From contig OZ020589.1 of assembly GCA_963971535.1 (NCBI GenBank), positions 97,774,384 through 97,838,383 on the forward strand: 64,000 nt of DNA. Reading direction: 5' to 3'. The position numbers and the translations under genes are program-made. Below the pieces are notes generated by a model that saw only the letters and a program-made list of their open reading frames with translations, was not told the origin of the DNA and made no database searches. Below are positions 27,401 to 41,800 of this stretch, piece by piece; position 1 is the first letter of the stretch; the number at the start of each line of letters is the position of its first letter. Source of the DNA: Notolepis coatsorum. Its lineage: Eukaryota; Chordata; Actinopteri; Aulopiformes; Paralepididae.

Positions 27401-30400
27401 ATGTTACACCAGGTCACAATACTAGCTCTAGTGTGGTGACCATGCTGATGTTACACCAGGTCACAATACTAGCTCTAGTGGTGACCATGTTGATGTTACA
27501 CCAGGTCACAATACTAGCTCTAGTGTGGTGACCATGCTGATGTTACACCAGGTCACAATACTAGCTCTAGTGGTGACCATGTTGGTGTTACACCAGGTCA
27601 CAATACTAGCTCTAGTGTGGTGACCATGTTGGTGTCACACCAGGTCACAATACTAGCTCTAGTGTGGTGACCATGTTGGTGTTACACCAGGTCACAATAC
27701 TAGCTCTAGTGGTGACCATGTTGATGTTACACCAGGTCACAATACTAGCTCTAGTGTGGTGACCATGTTGGTGTTACACCAGGTCACAATACTAGCTCTA
27801 GTGTGGTGACCATGCTGATGTAACACCAGGTCACAATACTAGCTCTAGTGGTGACCATGTTGATGTTACACCAGGTCACAATACTAGCTCTAGTGTGGTG
27901 ACCATGTTGATGTTACACCAGGTCACAATACTAGCTCTAGTGGTGACCATGTTGATGTTACACCAGGTCACAATACTAGCTCTAGTGTGGTGACCATGTT
28001 GATGTTACACCAGGTCACAATACTAGCTCTAGTGGTGACCATGTTGATGTTACACCAGGTCACAATACTAGCTCTAGTGGTGACCATGTTGATGTTACAC
28101 CAGGTCACAATACTAGCTCTAGTGGTGACCATGTTGGTGTTACACCAAGTCACAATACTAGCTCTAGTGTGGTGACCATGCTGATGTTACACCAGGTCAC
28201 AATACTAGCTCTAGTGTGGTGACCATGTTGATGTTACAGCAGGTCACAATACTAGCTCTAGTGTGGTGACCATGCTGATGTTACACCAGGTCACAATACT
28301 AGCTCTAGTGTGGTGACCATGTTGATGTTACACCAGGTCACAATACTAGCTCTAGTGTGGTGACCATGTTGATGTTAAACCAGGTCACAATACTAGCTCT
28401 AGTGTGGTGACCATGTTGATGTTACACCAGGTCACAATACTAGCTCTAGTGTGGTGACCATGTTGATGTTACACCAGGTCACAATACTAGCTCTAGTGTG
28501 GTGACCATGTTGATGTTACACCAGGTCACAATACTAGCTCTAGTGTGTTGACCATGTTGGTGTTACACCAGGTCACAATACTAGCTCTAGTGGTGACCAT
28601 GTTGATGTTACACCAGGTCACAATACTAGCTCTAGTGTGGTGACCATGCTGATGTTACACCAGGTCACAATACTAGCTCTAGTGTGGTGACCATGCTGAT
28701 GTTACACCAGGTCACAATACTAGCTCTAGTGTGGTGACCATGTTGATGTTACACCAGGTCACAATACTAGCTCTAGTGTGGTGACCATGTTGGTGTTACA
28801 CCAGGTCACAATACTAGCTCTAGTGGTGACCATGTTGATGTTACACCAGGTCACAATACTAGCTCTAGTGTGGTGACCATGCTGATGTTACACCAGGTCA
28901 CAATACTAGCTCTAGTGTGGTGACCATGTTGATGTTACACCAGGTCACAATACTAGCTCTAGTGTGGTGACCATGCTGATGTTACACCAGGTCACAATAC
29001 TAGCTCTAGTGTGGTGACCATGTTGATGTTACACCAGGTCACAATACTAGCTCTAGTGTGGTGACCATGTTGATGTTACACCAGGTCACAATACTAGCTC
29101 TAGTGTGGTGACCATGTTGGTGTCACACCAGGTCACAATACTAGCTCTAGTGTGGTGACCATGTTGGTGTCACACCAGGTCACAATACTAGCTCTAGTGG
29201 TGACCATGTTGATGTTACACCAGGTCACAATACTACCTCTAGTGGTGACCATGTTGATGTTACACCAGGTCACAATACTAGCTCTAGTGGTGACCATGTT
29301 GATGTTACACCAGGTCACAATACTAGCTCTAGTGTGGTGACCATGTTGATGTTACACCAGGTCACAATACTAGCTCTAGTGGTGACCATGTTGATGTTAC
29401 ACCAGGTCACAATACTAGCTCTAGTGTGGTGACCATGTTGATGTTACACCAGGTCACAATACTAGCTCTAGTGTGGTGACCATGTTGATGTTACACCAGG
29501 TCACAATACTAGCTCTAGTGTGGTGACCATGCTGATGTCACACCAGGTCACAATACTAGCTCTAGTGTGGTGACCATGTTGATGTTACACCAGGTCACAA
29601 TACTAGCTCTAGTGTGGTGACCATGCTGATGTTACACCAGGTCACAATACTAGCTCTAGTGGTGACCATGTTGATGTTACACCAGGTCACAATACTAGCT
29701 CTAGTGTGGTGACCATGCTGATGTTACACCAGGTCACAATACTAGCTCTAGTGGTGACCATGTTGGTGTTACACCAGGTCACAATACTAGCTCTAGTGTG
29801 GTGACCATGTTGGTGTCACACCAGGTCACAATACTAGCTCTAGTGTGGTGACCATGTTGGTGTTACACCAGGTCACAATACTAGCTCTAGTGGTGACCAT
29901 GTTGATGTTACACCAGGTCACAATACTAGCTCTAGTGTGGTGACCATGTTGGTGTTACACCAGGTCACAATACTAGCTCTAGTGTGGTGACCATGCTGAT
30001 GTAACACCAGGTCACAATACTAGCTCTAGTGGTGACCATGTTGATGTTACACCAGGTCACAATACTAGCTCTAGTGTGGTGACCATGTTGATGTTACACC
30101 AGGTCACAATACTAGCTCTAGTGGTGACCATGTTGATGTTACACCAGGTCACAATACTAGCTCTAGTGTGGTGACCATGTTGATGTTACACCAGGTCACA
30201 ATACTAGCTCTAGTGGTGACCATGTTGATGTTACACCAGGTCACAATACTAGCTCTAGTGGTGACCATGTTGATGTTACACCAGGTCACAATACTAGCTC
30301 TAGTGGTGACCATGTTGGTGTTACACCAAGTCACAATACTAGCTCTAGTGTGGTGACCATGCTGATGTTACACCAGGTCACAATACTAGCTCTAGTGTGG

Positions 30401-32300
30401 TGACCATGTTGATGTTACAGCAGGTCACAATACTAGCTCTAGTGTGGTGACCATGCTGATGTCACACCAGGTCACAATACTAGCTCTAGTGTGGTGACCA
30501 TGCTGATGTTACACCAGGTCACAATACTAGCTCTAGTGGTGACCATGTTGATGTTACACCAGGTCACAATACTAGCTCTAGTGTGGTGACCATGCTGATG
30601 TTACACCAGGTCACAATACTAGCTCTAGTGGTGACCATGTTGGTGTTACACCAGGTCACAATACTAGCTCTAGTGTGGTGACCATGTTGGTGTCACACCA
30701 GGTCACAATACTAGCTCTAGTGTGGTGACCATGTTGGTGTTACACCAGGTCACAATACTAGCTCTAGTGGTGACCATGTTGATGTTACACCAGGTCACAA
30801 TACTAGCTCTAGTGTGGTGACCATGTTGGTGTTACACCAGGTCACAATACTAGCTCTAGTGTGGTGACCATGCTTATGTAACACCAGGTCACAATACTAG
30901 CTCTAGTGGTGACCATGTTGATGTTACACCAGGTCACAATACTAGCTCTAGTGTGGTGACCATGTTGATGTTACAGCAGGTCACAATACTAGCTCTAGTG
31001 TGGTGACCATGCTGATGTCACACCAGGTCACAATACTAGCTCTAGTGTGGTGACCATGCTGATGTTACACCAGGTCACAATACTAGCTCTAGTGGTGACC
31101 ATGTTGATGTTACACCAGGTCACAATACTAGCTCTAGTGTGGTGACCATGCTGATGTTACACCAGGTCACAATACTAGCTCTAGTGGTGACCATGTTGGT
31201 GTTACACCAGGTCACAATACTAGCTCTAGTGTGGTGACCATGTTGGTGTCACACCAGGTCACAATACTAGCTCTAGTGTGGTGACCATGTTGGTGTTACA
31301 CCAGGTCACAATACTAGCTCTAGTGGTGACCATGTTGATGTTACACCAGGTCACAATACTAGCTCTAGTGTGGTGACCATGTTGGTGTTACACCAGGTCA
31401 CAATACTAGCTCTAGTGTGGTGACCATGCTTATGTAACACCAGGTCACAATACTAGCTCTAGTGGTGACCATGTTGATGTTACACCAGGTCACAATACTA
31501 GCTCTAGTGTGGTGACCATGTTGATGTTACACCAGATCACAATACTAGCTCTAGTGGTAACCATGTTGATGTTACACCAGGTCACAATACTAGCTCTAGT
31601 GTGGTGACCATGTTGATGTTACACCAGGTCACAATACTAGCTCTAGTGGTGACCATGTTGATGTTACACCAGGTCACAATACTAGCTCTAGTGGTGACCA
31701 TGTTGATGTTACACCAGGTCACAATACTAGCTCTAGTGGTGACCATGTTGATGTTACAGCAGGTCACAATACTAGCTCTAGTGTGGTGACCATGCTGATG
31801 TCACACCAGGTCACAATACTAGCTCTAGTGTGGTGACCATGTTGGTGTTACACCAGGTCACAATACTAGCTCTAGTGGTGACCATGTTGATGTTACACCA
31901 GGTCACAATACTAGCTCTAGTGGTGACCATGTTGATGTTACACCAGGTCACAATACTAGCTCTAGTGGTGACCATGTTGATGTTACACCAGGTCACAATA
32001 CTAGCTCTAGTGTGGTGACCATGTTGATGTTACACCAGGTCACAATACTAGCTCTAGTGTGGTGACCATGTTGATGTTACACCAGGTCACAATACTAGCT
32101 CTAGTGTGGTGACCATGTTGATGTCACACCAGGTCACAATACTGGCTCTAGTGTGGTGACCATGCTGATGTTACACCAGGTCACAATACTAGCTCTAGTG
32201 TGGTGACCATGTTGATGTCACACCAGGTCACAATACTAGCTCTAGTGGTGACCATGTTGATGTTACACCAGGTCACAATACTAGCTCTAGTGGTGACCAT
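18430..32300. repeat. Internal segmental duplication of the minisatellite, offset 8054 bp
   Basis: The ordered pattern of unit lengths and variants from about 18430 to 24250 recurs at about 26480-32300 with a constant offset of 8054 (18528/26582, 18992/27046, 19914/27968, 21079/29133, 22095/30149, 23528/31582, 23757/31811). Within it, a block of about 2.2 kb is also present at 24311-26500 (offset 5783 from the first and 2271 to the next copy). The second copy then has an extra 554-bp tandem duplication (31811 and 32365). Boundaries are approximate because units are so alike. Confidence 0.82.
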
Positions 32301-35300
32301 GTTGATGTTACAGCAGGTCACAATACTAGCTCTAGTGTGGTGACCATGCTGATGTCACACCAGGTCACAATACTAGCTCTAGTGTGGTGACCATGTTGGT
32401 GTTACACCAGGTCACAATACTAGCTCTAGTGGTGACCATGTTGATGTTACACCAGGTCACAATACTAGCTCTAGTGGTGACCATGTTGATGTTACACCAG
32501 GTCACAATACTAGCTCTAGTGGTGACCATGTTGATGTTACACCAGGTCACAATACTAGCTCTAGTGTGGTGACCATGTTGATGTTACACCAGGTCACAAT
32601 ACTAGCTCTAGTGTGGTGACCATGTTGATGTTACACCAGGTCACAATACTAGCTCTAGTGTGGTGACCATGTTGATGTCACACCAGGTCACAATACTGGC
32701 TCTAGTGTGGTGACCATGCTGATGTTACACCAGGTCACAATACTAGCTCTAGTGTGGTGACCATGTTGATGTCACACCAGGTCACAATACTAGCTCTAGT
32801 GTGGTGACCATGCTGATGTTACACCTGGTCACAATACTAGCTCTAGTGTGGTGACCATGTTGATGTTACACCAGGTCACAATACTAGCTCTAGTGTGGTG
32901 ACCATGTTGGTGTCACACCAGGTCACAATACTAGCTCTAGTGTGGTGACCATGTTGGTGTCACACCAGGTCACAATACTAGCTCTAGTGGTGACCATGTT
33001 GATGTTACACCAGGTCACAATACTAGCTCTAGTGGTGACCATGTTGATGTTACACCAGGTCACAATACTAGCTCTAGTGGTGACCATGTTGATGTTACAC
33101 CAGGTCACAATACTAGCTCTAGTGTGGTGACCATGTTGATGTTACACCAGGTCACAATACTAGCTCTAGTGTGGTGACCATGCTGATGTTACACCAGGTC
33201 ACAATACTAGCTCTAGTGGTGACCATGTTGGTGTTACACCAGGTCACAATACTAGCTCTAGTGTGGTGACCATGTTGGTGTCACACCAGGTCACAATACT
33301 AGCTCTAGTGTGGTGACCATGTTGGTGTTACACCAGGTCACAATACTAGCTCTAGTGGTGACCATGTTGATGTTACACCAGGACACAATACTAGCTCTAG
33401 TGTGGTGACCATGTTGGTGTTACACCAGGTCACAATACTAGCTCTAGTGTGGTGACCATGCTGATGTTACACCAGGTCACAATACTAGCTCTAGTGGTGA
33501 CCATGTTGATGTTACACCAGGTCACAATACTAGCTCTAGTGTGGTGACCATGTTGATGTTACACCAGGTCACAATACTAGCTCTAGTGGTGACCATGTTG
33601 ATGTTACACCAGGTCACAATACTAGCTCTAGTGTGGTGACCATGTTGATGTTACACCAGGTCACAATACTAGCTCTAGTGGTGACCATGTTGATGTTACA
33701 CCAGGTCACAATACTAGCTCTAGTGGTGACCATGTTGATGTTACACCAGGTCACAATACTAGCTCTAGTGGTGACCATGTTGGTGTCACACCAGGTCACA
33801 ATACTAGCTCTAGTGGTGACCATGTTGATGTTACACCAGGTCACAATACTAGCTCTAGTGGTGACCATGTTGGTGTTACACCAGGTCACAATACTAGCTC
33901 TAGTGGTGACCATGTTGATGTTACACCAGGTCACAATACTAGCTCTAGTGTGGTGACCATGTTGGTGTTACACCAGGTCACAATACTAGCTCTAGTGTGG
34001 TGACCATGCTGATGTTACACCAGGTCACAATACTAGCTCTAGTGTGGTGACCATGTTGGTGTTACACCAGGTCACAATACTAGCTCTAGTGGTGACCATG
34101 TTGATGTTACACCAGGTCACAATACTAGCTCTAGTGTGGTGACCATGTTGGCGTTACACCAGGTCACAATACTAGCTCTAGTGTGGTGACCATGCTGATG
34201 TTACACCAGGTCACAATACTAGCTCTAGTGGTGACCATGTTGATGTTACACCAGGTCACAATACTAGCTCTAGTGTGGTGACCATGTTGATGTTACACCA
34301 GGTCACAATACTAGCTCTAGTGGTGACCATGTTGATGTTACACCAGGTCACAATACTAGCTCTAGTGTGGTGACCATGCTGATGTTACACCAGGTCACAA
34401 TACTAGCTCTAGTGTGGTGACCATGTTGATGTTACACCAGGTCACAATACTAGCTCTAGTGTGGTGACCATGCTGATGTTACACCAGGTCACAATACTAG
34501 CTCTAGTGTGGTGACCATGCTGATGTTACACCAGGTCACAATACTAGCTCTAGTGTGGTGACCATGTTGATGTTACACCAGGTCACAATACTAGCTCTAG
34601 TGTGGTGACCATGTTGGTGTCACACCAGGTCACAATACTAGCTCTAGTGTGGTGACCATGTTGGTGTCACACCAGGTCACAATACTAGCTCTAGTGGTGA
34701 CCATGTTGATGTTACACCAGGTCACAATACTAGCTCTAGTGGTGACCATGTTGATGTTACACCAGGTCACAATACTAGCTCTAGTGGTGACCATGTTGAT
34801 GTTACACCAGGTCACAATACTAGCTCTAGTGTGGTGACCATGTTGATGTTACACCAGGTCACAATACTAGCTCTAGTGTGGTGACCATGCTGATGTTACA
34901 CCAGGTCACAATACTAGCTCTAGTGGTGACCATGTTGGTGTTACACCAAGTCACAATACTAGCTCTAGTGTGGTGACCATGTTGGTGTCACACCAGGTCA
35001 CAATACTAGCTCTAGTGTGGTGACCATGTTGGTGTTACACCAGGTCACAATACTAGCTCTAGTGGTGACCATGTTGATGTTACACCAGGTCACAATACTA
35101 GCTCTAGTGTGGTGACCATGTTGGTGTTACACCAGGTCACAATACTAGCTCTAGTGTGGTGACCATGCTGATGTTACACCAGGTCATAATACTAGCTCTA
35201 GTGGTGACCATGCTGATGTTACACCAGGTCACAATACTAGCTCTAGTGGTGACCATGTTGATGTTACACCAGGTCACAATACTAGCTCTAGTGGTGACCA

Positions 35301-38300
35301 TGTTGATGTTACACCAGGTCACAATACTAGCTCTAGTGGTGACCATGTTGATGTTACACCAGGTCACAATACTAGCTCTAGTGGTGACCATGTTGATTTT
35401 ACACCAGGTCACAATACTAGCTCTAGTGTGGTGACCATGTTGATGTTACACCAGGTCACACTACTAGCTCTAGTGTGGTGACCATGTTGATGTTACACCA
35501 GGTCACAATACTAGCTCTAGTGTGGTGACCATGTTGATGTTACACCAGGTCACAATACTAGCTCTAGTGTGGTGACCATGTTGGTGTTACACCAGGTCAC
35601 AATACTAGCTCTAGTGGTGACCATGTTGATGTTACACCAGGTCACAATACTAGCTCTAGTGTGGTGACCATGCTGATGTTACACCAGGTCACAATACTAG
35701 CTCTAGTGTGGTGACCATGCTGATGTTACACCAGGTCACAATACTAGCTCTAGTGTGGTGACCATGCTGATGTTACACCAGGTCACAATACTAGCTCTAG
35801 TGTGGTGACCATGCTGATGTTACACCAGGTCACAATACTAGCTCTAGTGTGGTGACCATGTTGATGTTACACCAGGTCACAATACTAGCTCTAGTGGTGA
35901 CCATGTTGATGTTACACCAGGTCACAATACTAGCTCTAGTGGTGACCATGTTGATGTTACACCAGGTCACAATACTAGCTCTAGTGTGGTGACCATGTCG
36001 ATGTTACACCAGGTCACAATACTAGCTCTAGTGTGGTGACCATGTTGATGTCACACCAGGTCACAATACTAGCTCTAGTGTGGTGACCATGCTGATGTTA
36101 CACCAGGTCACAATACTAGCTCTAGTGTGGTGACCATGCTGATGTTACACCAGGTCACAATACTAGCTCTAGTGTGGTGACCATGTTGATGTTACACCAG
36201 GTCACAATACTAGCTCTAGTGTGGTGACCATGTTGATGTTACACCAGGTCACAATACTAGCTCTAGTGTGGTGACCATGTTGGTGTTACACCAGGTCACA
36301 ATACTAGCTCTAGTGTGGTGACCATGCTGATGTTACACCAGGTCACAATACTAGCTCTAGTGTGGTGACCATGTTGATGTTACACCAGGTCACAATACTA
36401 GCTCTAGTGTGGTGACCATGTTGATGTTACACCAGGTCACAATACTAGCTCTAGTGTGGTGACCATGTTGATGTTACACCAGGTCACAATACTAGCTCTA
36501 GTGTGGTGACCATGTTGATGTTACACCAGGTCACAATACTAGCTCTAGTGTGGTGACCATGTTGATGTTACACCAGGTCACAATACTAGCTCTAGTGTGT
36601 TGACCATGTTGGTGTTACACCAGGTCACAATACTAGCTCTAGTGGTGACCATGTTGATGTTACACCAGGTCACAATACTAGCTCTAGTGTGGTGACCATG
36701 CTGATGTTACACCAGGTCACAATACTAGCTCTAGTGTGGTGACCATGTTGATGTTACACCAGGTCACAATACTAGCTCTAGTGTGGTGACCATGTTGATG
36801 TTACACCAGGTCACAATACTAGCTCTAGTGTGGTGACCATGTTGGTGTTACACCAGGTCACAATACTAGCTCTAGTGGTGACCATGTTGATGTTACACCA
36901 GGTCACAATACTAGCTCTAGTGTGGTGACCATGCTGATGTTACACCAGGTCACAATACTAGCTCTAGTGTGGTGACCATGTTGATGTTACACCAGGTCAC
37001 AATACTAGCTCTAGTGTGGTGACCATGCTGATGTTACACCAGGTCACAATACTAGCTCTAGTGTGGTGACCATGTTGATGTTACACCAGGTCACAATACT
37101 AGCTCTAGTGTGGTGACCATGTTGATGTTACACCAGGTCACAATACTAGCTCTAGTGTGGTGACCATGTTGGTGTCACACCAGGTCACAATACTAGCTCT
37201 AGTGTGGTGACCATGTTGGTGTCACACCAGGTCACAATACTAGCTCTAGTGGTGACCATGTTGATGTTACACCAGGTCACAATACTACCTCTAGTGGTGA
37301 CCATGTTGATGTTACACCAGGTCACAATACTAGCTCTAGTGGTGACCATGTTGATGTTACACCAGGTCACAATACTAGCTCTAGTGTGGTGACCATGTTG
37401 ATGTTACACCAGGTCACAATACTAGCTCTAGTGGTGACCATGTTGATGTTACACCAGGTCACAATACTAGCTCTAGTGTGGTGACCATGTTGATGTTACA
37501 CCAGGTCACAATACTAGCTCTAGTGTGGTGACCATGTTGATGTTACACCAGGTCACAATACTAGCTCTAGTGTGGTGACCATGCTGATGTTACACCAGGT
37601 CACAATACTAGCTCTAGTGGTGACCATGTTGATGTTACACCAGGTCACAATACTAGCTCTAGTGTGGTGACCATGCTGATGTTACACCAGGTCAAAATAC
37701 TAGCTCTAGTGGTGACCATGTTGGTGTTACACCAGGTCACAATACTAGCTCTAGTGTGGTGACCATGTTGGTGTCACACCAGGTCACAATACTAGCTCTA
37801 GTGTGGTGACCATGTTGGTGTTACACCAGGTCACAATACTAGCTCTAGTGGTGACCATGTTGATGTTACACCAGGTCACAATACTAGCTCTAGTGTGGTG
37901 ACCATGTTGGTGTTACACCAGGTCACAATACTAGCTCTAGTGTGGTGACCATGCTGATGTAACACCAGGTCACAATACTAGCTCTAGTGGTGACCATGTT
38001 GATGTTACACCAGGTCACAATACTAGCTCTAGTGTGGTGACCATGTTGATGTTACACCAGGTCACAATACTAGCTCTAGTGGTGACCATGTTGATGTTAC
38101 ACCAGGTCACAATACTAGCTCTAGTGTGGTGACCATGTTGATGTTACACCAGGTCACAATACTAGCTCTAGTGGTGACCATGTTGATGTTACACCAGGTC
38201 ACAATACTAGCTCTAGTGGTGACCATGTTGATGTTACACCAGGTCACAATACTAGCTCTAGTGGTGACCATGTTGGTGTTACACCAAGTCACAATACTAG

Positions 38301-38882
38301 CTCTAGTGTGGTGACCATGCTGATGTTACACCAGGTCACAATACTAGCTCTAGTGTGGTGATCATGTTGATGTTACAGCAGGTCACAATACTAGCTCTAG
38401 TGTGGTGACCATGCTGATGTTACACCAGGTCACAATACTAGCTCTAGTGTGGTGACCATGTTGATGTTACACCAGGTCACAATACTAGCTCTAGTGTGGT
38501 GACCATGTTGATGTTAAACCAGGTCACAATACTAGCTCTAGTGTGGTGACCATGTTGATGTTACACCAGGTCACAATACTAGCTCTAGTGTGGTGACCAT
38601 GTTGATGTTACACCAGGTCACAATACTAGCTCTAGTGTGGTGACCATGTTGATGTTACACCAGGTCACAATACTAGCTCTAGTGTGTTGACCATGTTGGT
38701 GTTACACCAGGTCACAATACTAGCTCTAGTGGTGACCATGTTGATGTTACACCAGGTCACAATACTAGCTCTAGTGTGGTGACCATGCTGATGTTACACC
38801 AGGTCACAATACTAGCTCTAGTGTGGTGACCATGCTGATGTTACACCAGGTCACAATACTAGCTCTAGTGTGGTGACCATGT

Positions 38883-41800
38883 TGATTGATTGATTGATTG
38901 AAAAGTTTATTAACAGATTGCAGAATGGGTACAGTACAGTACAGCTCAATACATACAATTGTTAAGGGGATGCAGACCAGAGAAAGACTTTCGACTTGTT
39001 TACATCAGGGTCCCCCATTTTCAATTCATCATAACATATATGACATACATGACATACAGATAGACAGTACTGCTACATCTATACATTTATGACATATCAG
39101 ATTTGCAAATACAGTACTGTTTGTGATACAAAAGTGTCCAGAAAAGGAGTGTATATACATTTGGCATAGAAACTGTACATTGGAGGAGGTTGGTTGGGTG
39201 GGGTGGGGTTGGGTGGGTTGGGTGAGGGCTGTACATTGGAGGTGGGGGGGGGGGGGGGGGGGTTGGGAAGGGGACACACACACATTTTACACTGTACATT
39301 GGAATATTGACAAAGCCTTACTTGGTCATTTACTGTACAACTAGGTTAGGACATTTGTAGGGGCCAGTTTCGAATTGCAGTCTCACGTAGGTGTTTTTTG
39401 AGAGTGTTTTTGAAGGTGGGTAGTGATTCACATTCCTTTACAGCTTTAGGCAGGGCGTTCCACATTGATGTGGCATAATTGCGAAACGTGTTTAGTCCCT
39501 TGTTTGATCCGAATCTGGGTTTTACATGATTTGTGGAGCTCCCTCTGGTGTTGTGATCGTGGTATTCACTGACCTTTGGGAAGTATTTTGACATGTACAT
39601 GGGTACCTTGGTCGCGTAGTGTATCTTGTAGACCAGGCCCATTGCAAGTTGCTGTACTCTGTCGTCTACTCTAAGCCATCCTAGGTTGTCAAAGTGGGCA
39701 GGGGTGAGGTGGGTTCTAGGAGTCAGGTCAAGTAGTAGTCTGACTAGCTTGTTTTGAGATGTTTGTAATTTGTTTTTTAGTGCCTTTGAGGTGCTTTGGT
39801 ACCATGAGGTGCAAGCATAGTCGTAGTACCCTTGAATGAGTGCTCCTGCTAGAGTCCTCAGGGTATTCTTGTTTACCAGAGCGGAGATCCGGTACAAGAA
39901 TCGCGTTCGTTGGTTGACTTTTTTTATTACATTGGATGCCATTTTGTCACAGGAAAGATTAGCCTCTAGGATGGAACCCAGGTAGGTAATTTCATCTTTC
40001 CTTGTGATAATATTGTCACCCACTGTAACCGAGAAGCCGTCGGTCTTGCTGAGTTTGTTATTTGAACCGAAGAGAATGGACTCTGTTTTGCCCATGTGTA
40101 ATGATAGTTTGTTGTCGGCGAGCCATATGCAGATTTTGCCTAGTTCCGAGCTGAGGGCTTTTTCAACCTGTAACTTGTTCTTGTCAGAGACCAGCAGGGC
40201 TGAGTCGTCCGCAAACAGGAACAAGTTGCAGTCACAAGCTGACGACATGTCATTTGCATAAATTAGGAATAGTAGCGGTCCTAGTATGCTTCCTTGTGGA
40301 ACACCACAGCTCACTGTGAGGGGGGGGGATAGTGTACCGTTTACTTCCACCATCTGTTCCCTCCCCTCCAGGTAGGATTGTATCCAGCTCACTGATAAAC
40401 TATCAAAACCAATTGCTTTTAGCTTGTCAATCAGAATGGTGTGATTGACAGTGTCGAAGGCCTTCTGTAGGTCCAGCATGACCATGCCGCAGTATTTGCC
40501 CGCGTCCACCTCTTGTTTGATGTGGTCGTTCAAGTAGAGAAGGCATGTGTCAGTGGAGTGGGATGTTCTGAAGCCAGATTGGAATTCGTAGATTAGATTT
40601 TTTTCCGCAAGGTACTTTTCGATCTGTTCGTATACTATTTTTTCCATGACTTTCGAGATGGATGTAAGGATAGAAACAGGGCGGTAGTTACCCGGGTCTA
40701 ATTTGCTGCCCTTTTTGTGCAGGGGTGTTACTCTCGCAATTTTGAAGTCCTTGGGGACGTGTCCCTGTTTTATGGAGAGGTTTATTATGTGTGTGATGAC
40801 TGGGGTGATGGCTGCTGCTGAGTCTCTGAGGAATTTGGAGGGGATGTTGTCATGGCCAGTGGCCTTGTTTGGTTGGAGGGCGCTCAGTTTTTTGAGTACC
40901 TCATCTGTAGTTACTATTTCCAGTTTGAAGTCGTCTTTGTGGACGCCTAGGTTCTTGTAGTATGCTACTATGTGTTCTACCCCATACTGCCCTGAGTGGG
41001 AGGGTAGTTTGTTTACCAGTGTTGTGGCTATGTTTGTGAAGAAAGTGTTTAAGTAATTGGCTACATCCAGCTTGTCTGTGATGAGCGTGTTGTCCGTCTT
41101 TATGTTTATGTTTGAGAACCTGGTTTTGAGTTTTTTACTGCAGCCTAGTTGATTGTTGAGTAATTTCCAAAGTTCACGTGGTTTATTTTTGTTTTCCTCG
41201 GTTTTGTCATTGATGAAATTTTTTTTAGCAGTTTTGATCATGGAGTTTACGTCATTTCTTAGTCTGTTTCTTTCTAGTTTGAGTTCAGTCACGTGGTCTT
41301 GGAGTTCACTGCTCGTGCTTTTGGTAAGCTTTGACTGACTTTTACGAAACTCAGAGCATTTTTTGTCTCTGGCTTTCATAGCGGTCAGTATTTCAGTGTG
41401 CATCCATGGCTCAGCGCGATTTTTTACCCTGGTGGTTCTTAGGGGGGCCATGTTGTTTAGTATTGATGAAAATTTGGTTTTGAAGCCAAGCCAAGTTTCT
41501 TCAACCAGTGTACCATTGAGTTCATCTGACCAGTCCAGACTCTCCAGTTCAAGGTTAAAGGCCTCGCTAGAGTAGGTTTTGAGGTCTCTAGATGTGACTG
41601 TTTTGTGACAGCCAGCCTTTAGTTTTAGCTTTTTGCGGGTACAGAATATCATATAATGATCACTTAACCCGCATGCTATAACCCCTTTATTGGATATCTT
41701 GGACTTGTCAGAGGTCAGTATGAGGTCAATGGTAGTCTGAGTTGATTCACATATCCTTGTGGGTTGGGTGATTAGTTGGCTGAGGCCGTGCAGATCACAA

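Larger units (their letters stand above)
8689..38892. repeat. 45/47-bp minisatellite array, about 30.2 kb, about 650 units
   Basis: The array is head-to-tail throughout with no inversion. The unit contains GGTGACCATG, then TTGATGTTACACCAGG, then TCACAATACTAGCTCTAGT. Two length classes alternate: 45 bp (..CTCTAGT|GGTGACC) and 47 bp with an extra GT (..CTCTAGTGT|GGTGACC). Recurrent point variants are TTGATG/TTGGTG/CTGATG, GTTACA/GTCACA and rarer CCAAGT, TACAGCAGG, TTAAACC and ACTACCTCT. Identity between units is very high, so homogenisation is recent or continuing. The first unit (about 8691-8735) is irregular, with an insertion near GGGCAGCACAGGTCAC. The last ends within GACCATGTTGAT at the LINE tail. 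Runs of 45-bp units leave frames open on both strands with a 15-residue period; 47-bp units shift the frame every few units, which argues against a protein. Confidence 0.98.

Noticed and set aside
8624-38314. Dozens of 60-160-codon open frames on both strands across the minisatellite
   Set aside because: They are the same 15-residue translation of a 45-bp unit, appear on both strands at once, and end whenever a 47-bp unit shifts the frame. No start context, splice site or non-repeat coding sequence supports a gene.
8689-38892. CRISPR-like repeat array
   Set aside because: Units are directly contiguous without unique spacers, variants are shared between units, and the surroundings are clearly vertebrate.
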